Of a stretch of DNA of 64,000 bases, positions 25,501 through 39,100 are shown in pieces. Under the pieces are notes generated by a model. It searched no databases and had not been told where the DNA came from. It saw only the letters and a list, made by a program, of their open reading frames with translations. A program made the position numbers and the translations under genes. Every line of letters begins with the position of its first letter. Position 1 is the stretch's first letter. This DNA is from Oxyruncus cristatus (Eukaryota; Chordata; Aves; Passeriformes; Cotingidae): positions 1 through 64,000 of the forward strand of contig VXAY01005875.1 of NCBI GenBank assembly GCA_013399855.1, given 5' to 3'.

Positions 25501-28500
25501 GGCAGTCTTGGGATGTCTAAAATGTGTCTTCAGCTGTAGGTGTGAGTGCACAGTATCAGTGTTTTCTTTTCAAAATGCGTAGGTTCGTCGCTGCTTTTCT
25601 CAACACTGCCAGTTTTTGCTGCCATATGTTCTCCTTTTGCAAAACCTTTAGCACTGTTAACTTGGCTTGATGTAAACAGATGATGCTGCATCTTATGTTC
25701 CAAATTGCTAAGGCTGCAGAGGCACCACCTGGGATCGTGCATGTGTGACTGGTCTGTCCTAAACTGGAAGCTCTGCCTACCCCACCTTTTCTTCCAGTGG
25801 TTTGTCTCCAGAAGGACAAGAGATGGGGGATTTCCACTGCCAGACAGAACGGGGGTGTGAAGAGCTGTGGTGCCACCCCGGTTTGGGGTTCAGTTGGTGT
25901 CTCCAGAAGGGGTTTGTCTCACCCTGTGTCTCTCCTGCAAACAGGACGTCAACGCCGGCGAGGGGAGCGAGTTCACTGACAGCGGGATCGAGGGAGCGGC
26001 CACTGACACCGACCTGCTGTCCCGGCGCTCCAATGCCACCACCTCCAGCTACTCGCCGACGGCCAGCCGGGCGTTCATCGGCAGCGACAGCGGCAGCAGC
26101 TCCATGGGCGATGGGCTCCGCCAGGGCGTGTATGAGAACTTCCGCCGGGAGCTGGAGATGAGCACGGCCAACAGCGGGGAGCTGGAGGAGGCCGGCTCTG
26201 CCCTCAGCGACGAGCAGAGCAGCGGCACCCTCAGCTCCCCCGGACAGTCCGACATCCTGCTCACGGCTGCCCAGGGCACCGTGAGGAAGGCGGGAGCCCT
26301 GGCCGTGAAGAACTTCCTGGTGCACAAGAAGAACAAGAAAGTGGAGTCGGCCACGCGCAGGAAGTGGAAGCACTACTGGGTTTCCCTGAAAGGTACAGGG
26401 AAAGCGCCCTGTGGGTTGGGAATCGCTACAGATGGTGAAAGCAGTGGCCTTACAAAAGCTGCTGTGAGCTTCAGTGGAGTTAACACAAAGTCTGAGGAAG
26501 TGGTCCCGCTGACTCGCAGAGGAGGTTGTGTTGGATGGCTGTGGGTGTGCCCACACCTGTGGCGTGTGTGCAGCCCGAGGCATGTGGCTGTGCTGCACAG
26601 CACTGGGGTTCATGCCCTGCTGGCACCACCCAGGGTGGCTTCCCTGAGTGTTTCCTTTAGGAGGTGTGTCCTTGGCCTGCTGACAAACTAAATACCCATG
26701 TGCAGCTGTGGGCACCTGATGGTGGGGGTTTGTTGGTGATGCCAGTGGCCTGTGTTCAGACAGGGGCTCTGCCAACGGTGTGCATTCCTTGTGCACCTCT
26801 TGGGCTTCACAGAATGGACAGGAAGCCATGGTTTGGTCGCTGAGGCTGGAGCATGGCTTGGTGGATGTTTGCTCTGGCTGTGTCACCCATCCCGTGCATC
26901 CCTCCTCCGCTGCCTGGGACACAGACCATTTTCTCCTGGAATTCTTGCAGTTCCTGCAAGGCACGTGCTCATAAATGCACAGAGGTGTTAATGGAGCAGT
27001 GGAGCTCAGGAGCTGACCTCCTGGTGTGACTTCTAATTAATCTTCATGTGGCTCATCGGCAGGAAAACAGTTTTGGGACTGGCCTCACTCTCCTCCACCA
27101 GAACCATGTGTCCTGCTGTAGGTGGGATCACCCAGAAAGCTCAGCATGGTTAAACCCTGTCCTCCCCACACTTTGAGCACTTGTTTGTTTTTAATTTGCA
27201 GCACTATTTTAAAAGCAACAGCAAAGTTAGGAGCAAAGTTAGCTTTTCCCTGGGGTGGTTAGAGGGATGGGGAAATGGAAGAGGAGAAAGGGAGGTGAGG
27301 GGCAGGGGACAGCCCTAATCCCCTGGGAGGGGGGCCCTGTGGCAGGAAGGTCTTGCTGTGAGGAGCAGGCAAACAAAGGGCCGTCTGGGAGGAAAAACAG
27401 GAAGGATGAGCAGGGAGGAGATGTTGTTTTGAAGTGCTTTGACTGGAGTAGAGTGGTAGCCCCTTGGATTGCCGTCCCTTAATACTACCAATGTTTAACC
27501 CAGGCTTTGAAGTAACAGCTGCCATTGTTTGGCTGCAAATACTTTTCTGAGAGGCTGGGTACCTGGCCATCCCTTTGCACTGAGGGGGCTGGTTCCAGTG
27601 GCACAGAAAGTGTGTGCCAGCATAAAACCAACTGGTGATAACGTGGGAAGGTTGGAGAGGAGACCTTTTTTTTTCTTCTTTTTTGTTTTGGAATCTCCCA
27701 AATTTCAGACTTGCTGTATACTTTTTTTTTCTTCCCTGAGAGGACTGTAAAGATTATTTTGTAACACCAAGCAGGTTGGTTGCTGTCCCCAGCTTACATG
27801 CGTTCCTCTTTGAGCTTTTTGTCTGTCAGTCAGCGAGGGCAGCTCATTCCATCCCATTTTAATTCCAGTTACTGTCTGCATCCAGTAATTAAATCGCTTG
27901 ATCTTTGCCTTGCAGGGACTGTAGCTGCAGCTGCAGAGGCTGAGGCTGGGCCATGCCTGGGGGCCTGTCTGCTCCCAGGGCTGGCTCACAGCTGGCTGTC
28001 ACCCTCAGGGGACACATGGGGTGGCAGTGGGCAACCCCCACTTTGGGATTTGTTATGAAGTTTCTCATCTGGGGCTGTATTTTACTGCCCATGACTTTCT
28101 CAGCCCTGTTTTGGCAATCCTAGGGAGAGCAAAAGACCTGCTGGGTCAGGGCTTGGTGTCCCCGTGTCATGGAAACCACGGCCTCGTGGGGCTGAAAACT
28201 GGGCAGTTGCTGGTGCTCTCCACTGTGAGGCTGAAAACCTGGACAGGCCCTGGCAAATCCTCCCTGTGCCAGGTTATTTATAGTCCCGAGTCTCAGCACT
28301 GAATAGATGCAGGGTGGCATTTAAATGTCAGACTTGCTAACAAGGGATGGTCTCTTGCAGGGTGCACGTTGTTCTTCTATGAGACTGATGGCAGGTCTGG
28401 CATTGACCACAACAGCATCCCAAAACACGCTGTCTGGGTGGAGAACAGCATCGTGCAGGCTGTGCCTGAGCACCCCAAGAAGGACTTCGTCTTCTGTCTC

Positions 28501-31500
28501 AGCAACTCCCTTGGGGACGCTTTCCTCTTCCAGGTGGGTCCGGTTCAAGGGGCTTACAAAGTTGTTCTCTTGTTCTGTCTCTGATGAAGAAGCTTCTCTG
28601 TGGTAGGATGTGCCCCCATGTCATCACTCCCCAGAGCAAAAAATAAAATTGCACTGTCCTGTGGGTCCTTGCAGCTCACATAAACAAGGAGTTGGATTCT
28701 CAAACTGGTGCAAAACTAAAAAGCCCTTCTGACCCAAAGGGAGTGATGCTGGCTTACACCTTGGAGAGACTGAGCATCTGACTGCATGCTGAAAAAAAAT
28801 CATGGTTTTGCAGACCAGCTTCTCTGCCACCTCAGTGGGATATTTTTCCTCAGGTCCTGGTGTAGTACTGCCCTGCCACATGGTTCCTTCCTGGAAAGGG
28901 GACATGTATTTTGGCACCTAGAGAGCTTCTTCAAGGGGATGATCTACTGATTTAGAGTCATGGATTCACAGAATGGTTTGGGTTGGAAGGGACCTTAAAG
29001 CCCACCCAATTCCTCCCCCTGCCATGGGCAGAGACACCTTCCACTAGCCCAGGTTGCTCCAAGCCCCTTCCAACCTGGCCTTGGACAATTTCAGGGATGG
29101 GGCAGCCACAGCTCCTCTGGGCAACCTGTGCCAGGGCCTCATCACCCTCATAGGGAACAATTTCTTCCTAATATCCCATCTAACCCTACTCTCTGTCAGT
29201 TTGAAACCATTCCCCCTTGTCCTGTCACTCCAGGCCCTTGTAAGAAGTATCTCCATCTTTCCTGAAAACTCCCTTCAGGTCCTGGAAGGCCACAATTAGG
29301 TCACCCCAAAGCTTCTCTTCTCCAGGCTGAACAATCCCAATCTCTCCCCTTTCCTCCCAGCAGAGCTGCTCCATCCCTCTGATCACCTTGGTGCCTCCTC
29401 TGGACTCTCTCCAGCAGCTCCAGGTCCTTCCTGTGCTGTTCCCCAGGGCTGGAGGCAGCTCTGCAGGGGGGTCTCACTTGAGGGGGCAGAGGGGTGAAAT
29501 CTCCCCTTCACCTGCTGCCCAGGCTGTGGGATCAGCCCAGGATCTTTTCCACGCAGTTTTCTAAGGAAAACCTTTCATTCTCATAGGATTAATGCCAGTG
29601 GATGTGAAGTACTGAAAAGGCCACAGTTTGAGGCACGTAGGGCCTTACCCATTGAAAGCCCCCTGTCATTATGCCACGGGTAGGTTTTCATGTAGGGAAA
29701 AAGCAAAAACCTGCCTTTTCAAATGAAAAACAGTCATTTATATTGCCTTGCAGAAATGTTTCACAGGGTGTCCCTTCTGCAATGGAAGCCAGGCACAGCT
29801 AGTGAAGCAGGAGGGAAGGAGGGGATTGTTTGGGGCGCAGGGAAGGGGATCAGCTGCAGCAGTGGGAGCAGAGCAGCGTGAGGGATGTGCTGGCCCTGCT
29901 GCCCTCACAGCAGTGGTACTTCCTTCTCACGTCCCACACACCATCCACACGTAGCACAGTGCTGTAGTAGCGGGTTTGACCTGCAGAAGACTGTTTCTGT
30001 CCTGTGGAGACTGTGTACATAGGGAGAAAAATAAAGTTGCTTTGTGATGCCTACAGATATTGGACATCTTGTAACAAGCCTTCCCACTGCATTGCACCTA
30101 GAGACATCACATTCCTCCTACACAACTATGCCTTGCTCAGTCACTTCTGATTGTGCCTACACAGATCCAGTACTTGCAGATGTCACATGAATTTTCCAGG
30201 AGCTGGAAGCAACTTGTGATACCACGTATTTATGTGTCAGGTGTTTGCAGCTTGTTTATGTGGTCCTTTCCGTTGGGAAAGGCAGTGATTCCCCTTGCCT
30301 GCTGATCTGCCAGAAGAGTCTTCAGCTCCTAAAATTCGCTCCAGATTCTTTTTTCCCCTCCTGCTCCCCAGTGTTTTCTGGGGAATGTTTCAGAAACCCA
30401 GAAAGAAAACCGAATCTAATGGCATACAGATAACATTTTGAAATTCATTAAGCTAAAAAATACGACCCCTTGCTGTTAGGATTCTTCTAGGAATTAATAA
30501 GACCATCTCACTGTACGTTCAGTGCTGCTCTCTTCTCTGCTAGGGATGTTCCACCAACTGGCTGTAGGCAAGGTGTCTCCCATTCTGCAAATAATTCCTC
30601 TATTTCCAGCAGATATTCCTCATCCAGGGGGGCCCACAGTATTCAGCGGTGGGGATAAGACATTGTAAGCCCCTGTCTGTGAATGAGAGTTTGTTAATGG
30701 TATTGTCTGGGCAGGGAGCCTGACAAATTTAAGCAATAACAAGTGCCAACTGAAGACAAGGAAATTGGGAGTAACAAGTCAGTCATTCCTGTGCAGGCCC
30801 TGTTTGCTACTTAGGACTTCTAACCTGAGTTAAGGAAAGTGGTGCCATTCTGGGACATTTGTGTCTTACTTGCTTCAGTCCCTGAAAGTTTTGGGAACAT
30901 CAGCCTGAAGTCCAGCCTGTGCATATGTGATTTCCAGAGCTGGCTTCTCTGGGAATCTCTTCTTGGCTTTAGTGAGCCTCGTCCTTTGCTGTTAGTTGTG
31001 ACCGCAGTGAGGATGACCTTCCTCATCTATGCCAGCAACTGGAGAAGTCATGCTGTGCTTTCTATTAATACATCAGGTATCATCAGGAAGTTTAATTAGA
31101 ACAAGGTGGTTTGGCACCTTGATACTTCTCCAGCCAGGAGCCAAATACCAGTGTGATTATTGCTACAGGCTGACACTCAGAGAGAGTCCTCTGCAACCCT
31201 GAGTTTGTTTTACAACCTACTGTAAAAAGGAATGGAGTTTAGTAAGAAGCCTAAAAGGATTGACTTTTTATTTTGAAAGTCTGGAAAAGGAATGCTTTGA
31301 AATATTCTTCTTTCTATGTCAAAAGCCTCTATTCAGAACAGTCCTCTTCCAGAAACATGTACTGGTGTCCCCGGTATCTCATGGGCTGGTTTGGGTTGAA
31401 GGGACCTTAGAGATCATCGAATTCCACCCCCTTCCACTAGCCCAGGTTGCTCCAAGCCCCATCCAACCTGGCCTTAGACACTCCCAGGGAGGGAAGGTGT

Positions 31501-34500
31501 TCCCTTTTCCCAAGCTGTCACATACATGCTTGGGAAAAGACAGTACCAGAGCTGTAAAAATTAGGATGAGCCTGCTTTTAATGGTAACAGGGTTGTCCTC
31601 AGAGGGCTTTGGGACTTTCAGAAGTGGAAAGCTCTATGCACTATATTAAAGCTGCTCATAGTTATCACGGTCCCATTTTATGCCATTGATTTATTACCAA
31701 CTGTTGCATGCCAGAAGAGCTCTCCATTCCTGGGAAGAGCACAGAGGCTGGTGCATTCACTGCATTAAGGGACTGGGAGTTTAGAAAACATCATTCAGTG
31801 CTGAGCTACAAATTGTGGCAGCATGGCATTGAACAAGGAAGGCGATTGCTGAGACCTCTCTGGGAAGCTGCAAGGCACAGATATAGGTGTAATTCCAAGT
31901 GCTGAGTGCCTGGTGCGTGAGTTAAAGATGTGAGTTAAAAATGGCCTCCTTAAGGATGAGGGGGCGTTTATTACTTCCACAGAAATAAGTGGATTTAAGG
32001 CTTTGAATCTTGAGATCAAAGGGAGGGGAAACTCCTTGGAATTGCATTCGTTAATCTCCAGTTGATTTTAAAGAGGATCCTGATCCTGACTTCTTTTCCC
32101 CCTCTTTTGCTCTCCTCAGACCTCCAGCCAGACAGAGCTGGAGAACTGGATCACGGCGATCCACTCAGCCTGCGCGACCGCGGTGGCGCGGCAGCACCAC
32201 AAGGAGGACACGGTGAAGCTCCTCAAGACCGAGATAAAAAAGCTGGAGCAGAAGATCGACATGGACGAGAAGATGAAGAAAATGGGTGAAATGCAGCTGT
32301 CCTCTGTCACAGACTCCAAGAAGAAGAAGACCATCCTGGATCAAGTAATCTCTCTTGCTCACATGGAATAAGACCCCAGCAAGTGTTTCAGGCCTCCCTG
32401 AGATCAGTGGTAGCTCTGTCCTGGCCTGCTGTGCCTGGAGCAGGTGGGATGTGTTGGCAGGAGAGATGGGCCGGCTGACTTAGTTGCACCGTTTCTCCAG
32501 GAAGTGTGCACTGAGGCACAGCATGGGCTGTCTTCTCCTGGCCTCCACCCATGGCATTTGGATAGCAGGCAGAGAGTGAAGGTCATGGCAGCAGAATTCC
32601 TTAGGGAAGAGCTGCTCACAAATATTGCTGCTGTTGTTTTAAGGTGTGCAGGAGGCCGATTCTTCTGCTGGCAGATGGGGTGAAGAAGCCATCTCTGGTT
32701 TCTGCTCGTCACAAGGGCCTGCCTTGACCTCGTGGCTGCATCCCTGGCTTCCCCTTTGGCCCTGCTCCTTCTGACTTCCAAGCAGACAGCGTAGCTGGAT
32801 TTCAGGAGCAGGGAGCCTCGAGCAGATGTCTCTCCCGCTGCCGCAGCAGCACCTTATTTTAGGAAACTAAACATATGGCTCCTGCCTCACTCATTTGTAG
32901 GTCTTTTACCAGAGCTGCCAAATGTGCCTGTAATACAAAGCATGGGAAGTGGCCAGGGCTAAGCTGAAGAGATTTTGTACCCCCTGGAAGCCCATGAGAA
33001 GGGGGAAGAGGCGAGGAGATGCTCATCTCTGTTGAAAGGGCTCCACTCAAAGGATGTCAGTCACAGCATCTCTCTTTATATAACTGAGTTTTTCTGGATG
33101 CTTTGAAACTGTTTCCTATCAGCTGTTTGAATTATTTAGAGAAATCCTTCCATGGGCTGATTGCAGTGTCCCTCCACTGATCAGATTAATTATGCCCAGT
33201 GCCTGGCACTCTCTTGGTGCTCACAGCAATGCTGCTGCTGCTGCTGATTTGGGACTCTCTGTGTGTGGAGTTTTGTGGGGTTTGGTCTTCTTGTTTCTCA
33301 GATGCTCTTGATGCATGAAAGAAACCTCTTAAGGGACTGCTAAAAAGAGAATCCTGGAGTACAAGGAAAATTAAAAATGAAATTTTAATCCTATTAATTA
33401 GCATTGTATCAAAGGAGCAGTTGTCCCAGGAGAAGGCTTCTACCATGAATGTAGAAAAAGTTGTTTTCCATCTAATGAAAACTCTTATTATTTGTGTCCT
33501 TTGAGGGGTTGGGAGAGTGGGGGGATGTGGAAAAACGAGGAATTGCGGTTTCTTGGGTGAGATCAGCATTGATGAAAAAAGGTGTGCTACTGGGAAGAGC
33601 ATAAATTTTTTCAAGGCATTCACCACCCTCTTCTCCCTCCTCTCCCCTTCTCTTCTTGTGCTCGTTGCTCCTCGATCTTCCCCATGCACAGATCTTCGTT
33701 TGGGAGCAGAATCTGGAGCAGTTCCAGATGGACCTGTTCCGGTACCGCTGTTACCTGGCGAGTCTCCAGGGAGGGGAGCTCCCCAACCCCAAAAGGCTTC
33801 TGGCTTTCGCCAGCCGGCCCACCAAGGTCGCCATGGGCCGCCTTGGGATCTTCTCGGTCTCGTCCTTCCATGCACTGGTGAGTGTGGACAGGGGGCAGGG
33901 CACCTTTGCCAACCTGCACGACGCGGAGGTCACGTTGACCAGCAGCAGTGAGCCATGAGCCCTCACCTCAGGGTGCAGGATATTCTGCTCCCTGAAAGGG
34001 GTCTGTGTTCCTGGATGTCGATTAAAAAGTAGATGCTTGCAAGCCATGGCCTTATGGAAGTGGAAGAACCATGTTTCTCGTAAGGATGGGATTCTGAATG
34101 TCCAGACCTGCACTATAAACAGTTAATGTCCATGTGCATGGGCTTGATCCAAAAGTCCCATGAAGTCAATGGGAGCCATTCTTAGGCCCTCAGCATGTGT
34201 TGGCTTGGACCTTCTTGGGCTTGGCTCACTTTGTGCCATATGGCTGAAACTACTGACCAGTTAGTCTAATACCGGTGATCGACACCTGATGCTCCACAAA
34301 GGAGGTGAAACATTCCCTCCTGCTCACTGTGTGGCAGATGATGTTTCACGTGGTTGCTTAAACTTAAATACTGTAACAACCCAGCTCATGAAAGCACAGG
34401 GAAATGTATTGCAAAGTGCTGGGGTTCTAATGCATGTAAATTGAGTTCTTGCAGTTTCGGCTTGGACTCCTGGAGGTTCACCGAAATAGCTGAGCTCCAG

Positions 34501-36083
34501 TGTTGTCTTGTAGCTGTCAGCTGTACTCTTCAATTGAATCCAGAGCTGTAATTCAGGCAGGGGTGTTTTTATTCTCTCCTCTATGAAAAGATTAGCGTCA
34601 TCATCCTGCTAATTGCTGGTGGATTTATTATATTTTTTAAGTGGCGGGCTGTAATTAGCATTTATGCTTATTTTTTTTGCATCTAGCAAAGCACTGAGCG
34701 GTAGCCTGAAAAACAGTCTGCTTCTTCATGCTGCTGTCTCTTGAGAGCCAAGGGAAAAAAAAAATATGTTTTGAGTATGTTGTGCTGGAAAAGACACGTG
34801 CCTTCTCCTCTCAGCAGACTCTTGTGTCCTCCTTTGCCCTCAGCAACATGGGGATGTGCAACTCCACGCTCCTCTGCTACTGTGAGCCCTAATTGAAGCT
34901 TTAGGAGGGGAATTTGCCCAGAGAAGCTGTGGCTGCCCCATCCCTGGAAGTGTCCAAGGCCAGGTTGGACAGGGCTTGGAGCAACCTGGGCTAGTGGGAG
35001 GTGTCCCTGCCCATGGCAGGGGGTGGAACTGGATGATCTCTAAGGTCCCTTCCAACCCAAACAGTGCTGTGGTTCTGTGACTCAGGTGGGTGCTGCATGG
35101 TGGTAGTGTGGCATCCCTAACTCTCCTGAGGACTGTACTCCGAGGATGTGCCAAGTTATCCTGGATGTCTGTGCACAAATGTGCCGGGTACAGCTAGGGA
35201 ACGTCTCACAAGTCCAGGCTGTGGAAATGGAGACACTTGCAGCAGTGTTTAAGTTCTTTCGCTTGATTTCTCCACGTTTCCCAAGGAGAAGTACCATTCC
35301 TCACGCAGTTGCCTGGGTACACCAGCCAGCCTTCTGTCCTTCCCGGCTTTGGATGGGGCCTTGGGTCTGCTGCACCCAAATAACCAGTTCCTCAGCTCCG
35401 TAGCTCGGGGCACCGCTGAGATTTGGGTGTTCCCGCTGGGGCTGCCAAACGTTTGACAGTCCCATTGTGCCGTTTTCGGCTGTGGGAACCCAGTCCCAAG
35501 GTGTTCCAGGAAGCTACGGCCAAGTCGGCAGGGTGGGTCTGTCTGACTGGCTTTGCCTTGCCTCACGTTCATACCTGCCATCCCCTACCACTCCCTTTTT
35601 GGCAGGAGAGGAGCTCCCTCTCCTGAGGCCACCCCCAGGTGGGAAATCTGCTTCAACTTGGGCCCAAACACTTCCTGTCTGCCTAATGTCACACTGATTT
35701 CCACCAGAGCTTCCTCACCACCCCTCAGAGAGCTGGGCTCAGCAATGGCAAATGTCTTTTTGCTCCTAAGGGGTTGCCACAGGCCATTTTTGAAGCACCC
35801 CAGCAGTTAACACTGCTCTGATTGAAAGGGTCATTTTGTCCCTTCCTGTGTTTTGCTCACTCCTTCAGATGTCACTATCTTTTGAGGAAGTGCAGGTTTT
35901 TAAATGCCACGACCTCCTTGCAAGCTTCTATCTGGCCTTGCTGCAGTTATGAGTCAGTTCCGGGATGCCCAGTGTTTCCACAGGAGAGAGCAGAGAGGAA
36001 GACTTGAGTTTTTGGGAAGCAACAGATAAGTTTGGATATCTCAGATTTCGCGTGTCCAGCTTTGAAACCTTGTTAGAAAATGG

Positions 36084-36115
<32 letters not shown>

Positions 36116-39100
36116 AAACCAACAAACCAAAAAAAAAAAAAAAGAAAAAAACAACCAAAACAAAACCAAAAGATCAGACCCCTTCACTGGTGCTGAGGCT
36201 TTGCTTTGTGATGATTAGGCTGCTTTAAAATATCTCAGATTAAATGCCAAAAAATGGGGTGGGGGTGTACTGTCCTTGTCAGTTTTTGATGTTTGACGTT
36301 AGGAGATGTGAGTTAAATAGCCAAGGAGAAGGCAGTGGCCTGGCAGCATCACCACTGTCCCTGGAGTGAATACACTCTTTTGCCATAGGTTTTACCTTTT
36401 TTTTCCATCCAGATTCTACTGTTTGGCAGAGGTAGGATGCTGTAACCTCTGATTTTAAAAGCATGTGGCATTGACAGGTGGCAGCTCGCACGGGGGAGTC
36501 GGGAGTGAGGAGAAGGACACAGGCCATGTCCAGGTCTGCCAGCAAACGGAGAAGCAGGTTTTCTTCTCTTTGGGGGCTGGATACTACCTCGAAGAAAAAG
36601 CAAGGGAGGCCAAGCATTAATCAGGTAAGGGTGGGGAAGCCTGTGGTACTGTTACTTTCAAGGCTGGTTTGTTAGTGGGCAGAGTGCAGCTGGCACAGAG
36701 TCACTTGCATCAAGCACTTCCACACCCAGCCTTAGCCTTGCTTGTTTAATCTGTCATGGTGTGTAGTCATCTCATTCCTCATCCTCTTCAGAAATCAGGG
36801 ACTGTAATTGCAGATCAGTGTAGAGCAGCTCCTGTCAAAGGTTTGGAGTTTGCCCTTTCTTTAGCTGATTTGGTTATATTTCTACTGTTGTTGCATTTCT
36901 GCTTGCCTCTGCTTTTGCTGGAGGTGCTGTCCCTAACCTCAGGAGCAACAAAGCTTCCTGTGCAAAACAGATGCAACTTTGAAAGGAAAATAGTAATTCA
37001 GATTTGTTTGGTTATTTTTAATTTAAAATTATGAGTTTGTACAATACTTTAAATGAAGCTGAGTTGGATGAAAAACTTCTTGAAGTGACAAAAAGCTTTA
37101 CATTTAGTAGGGACAGCCCTTTTTTTGCTTCAGATTTATAAAAAAAGCAAAAGTTGCAATGTTTCCACCCAGTCACTGCCCAGATCTTTCTCTAGAAAAC
37201 ATGTTTCAGTGTGGTAGGAAGGTACATCCCTGTTATTCTTCCCAAACATCCCTAATTATAGCTTTCAATTTTTGAGAGCCATACCTCTTTTAATTGCAGG
37301 AAATGTAGGCTCCCCTCCCCTCTNNNNNNNGGGAGAAAGGCTCGGGACACACGTTCTGTGCCCTGTGATTTCTCCTGCCGTTTGTTAAGGCAGTAGTGGG
37401 TGTTTGTTTTGTTTGGCAGAGGATGGATGCTGCAGAATTGTTGAGATTGTTTTCAGCCAGACATTGAAAGTTCACCTAATATTCAGTGGCCGAGCAGAAG
37501 CTCAGAATTTTATCTGGGACGCAGCAGATGATTCCCATGAACGCATTCCCGATTCCTTGTTCTGATGCTGCAGCATCCCTGTTGCTTTGTATTTATTTGT
37601 CCCAAATCAAACACAGGCCCTTGTCCTGAACTAAGATCCTGCCCATGGTGTGTGCAAGCCTGTTTCTTCCCCCCTGATCTCACCCCTTTGTTTTTTCTTC
37701 CAGGGCGGATAATTACATTCTTCACGCTGCCTCCCCCACCCCTGCTCCCCTCTCTCCTCACTAAGTACAGGCATGGAAAGGGATTCTGTTCCAGGTTAAA
37801 GGAAAATCATACTTGAGAGAGTTGAAGAAAATGTAAAGTCCTGAGGAACTGGCAGAATGTCTAAATGCAGTGCCTGAACACATTTCCCTCACATCCTGCA
37901 AAGTGTTGCCCATTGGAAGGAGCAAACTATAAATCCCTGAAGGGCAGAGACCTTCTCCCATCCTGCATGGCCCTGCTTCGCTTTAGCCAGGGAATAGTTA
38001 ACAGCCAAACCAGCAACTTGATCCTCAAGCTGTGCTAATGTGGAGCTGTAAAACTTAACTTTTCAGTTTTAATTACAAGCTTCTGCTGCAGTAAGAACCC
38101 TGCTTGCCCATCGGATGGAGTCCTGTGCTAATTTGGGGTGGATCCCATAAATATTCCTGTTCAGCCGTTCCTCCTGCATGGAGTCCTGTTGATTTTGGCT
38201 CTCTGGCTCATGCTGGGTTACCAGCTCTTATTTCATTAGAGAAGGGTTACACTCACTTGTGGTACTTGAATGTTTGCTAAGTACGTTTTGGCAGCTGGGT
38301 TATTACAAAGCCAGCAGAAGCAGAGCCCTTCTGATTTCTCAGCCTTAGCAGAAGTGGGAAAGTGTTCATTCCCACACTTTACAGGTGGCTAAACTGAGCA
38401 CAAAAGGAGATAAAATTAGTCCAGCTTCACCAAGGAAGTCAGAGACAGACCTCTAAGCAGAACTGGGCTCTAATCTTTCATCGTGATGTCCCGTCACCAG
38501 CTTGTCTTTCACCTCCCCTTCTCTTTTATCAAGCTGCTGTTTTCCTTCACTGTGTTTGGAGATGAGTGTCTGTGTTTTTCAGTTTGAGTTCCGTGCGAGG
38601 TGTCAGACAGACTGTTCTCCCCTTAGCCTGTGCCGCAGACAGGGACTCACGTTTGTGTTTCAAAGCGCATCCTCTCTTCTCCCTCAGGTGTTTGGTGAAG
38701 GAGTCGACTCAGTAAAGAAATCCCTGGAGGGGATCTTTGACGACACAGTCCCGGATGGCAAGGTAACCCCAGCTCTCCAGCTGCCTCCTTTGCAGCCAGT
38801 CGCCATGCAGGGATTGGCTCTGGGATGAGAGAGGAGAGGGCCCTCTGTGCTCTGGAGGGCTTGGAGCTTCTCTAGGAGGGTTGGACCTGGTTACTGACAA
38901 CCAAAAGGGCAGCTGGAGGTGCCAGACCCAGAGGTTTGTTAGCCAGGGAAATGCCTGCCCACAGGAGGACCTGGATGTCTCTGGCTCTGGACAATGGCTC
39001 CTTTTCGTGGCCATATGGGGTTTTCATAATTAAGGGTTGGTACAACTATGAAGCACAGGGCTTTCTCTGTATAGTGCTTCCCTGAGTTTCTGTGTTTGCT

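Larger units (their letters stand above)
13543..25944 (+). other. TIAM1: TIAM1 intron 1 (between coding exons 1 and 2)
   Basis: At 12402 bases this is the longest intron between coding exons here. It holds CR1 pieces at 16646-16848, 21250-21308, 22835-23392 (the long one) and 24529-24628, and A-rich tracts at 14579-14602, 17388-17403 and 25459-25471. A small tandem pair of 11-base units lies at 22193-22214. No additional exon is supported. Confidence 0.85.
28534..32119 (+). other. TIAM1: TIAM1 intron 3
   Basis: 3586 bases. It holds two minus-strand CR1 pieces, a long one at 28958-29548 and a short one at 31381-31497. The remainder is unremarkable intron sequence. Confidence 0.85.
33878..36477 (+). 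other. TIAM1: TIAM1 intron 5
   Basis: 2600 bases with a plus-strand CR1 piece at 34878-35082 and a long A-rich tract at 36084-36170 shortly before exon 6. Confidence 0.85.

Noticed and set aside
25777..26964. 395-residue minus-strand open frame, the longest in the window
   Set aside because: It lies antisense to TIAM1 exon 2 and its flanking introns, shows no recognisable domain, and is explained by the few stop codons in the GC-rich exon complement. I would only revive it if antisense transcripts or ribosome profiling supported it.
36084..36170. Possible processed pseudogene tail (long A tract)
   Set aside because: No coding-like or gene-derived sequence precedes the A tract, and no target duplication is visible; a low-complexity expansion is simpler.
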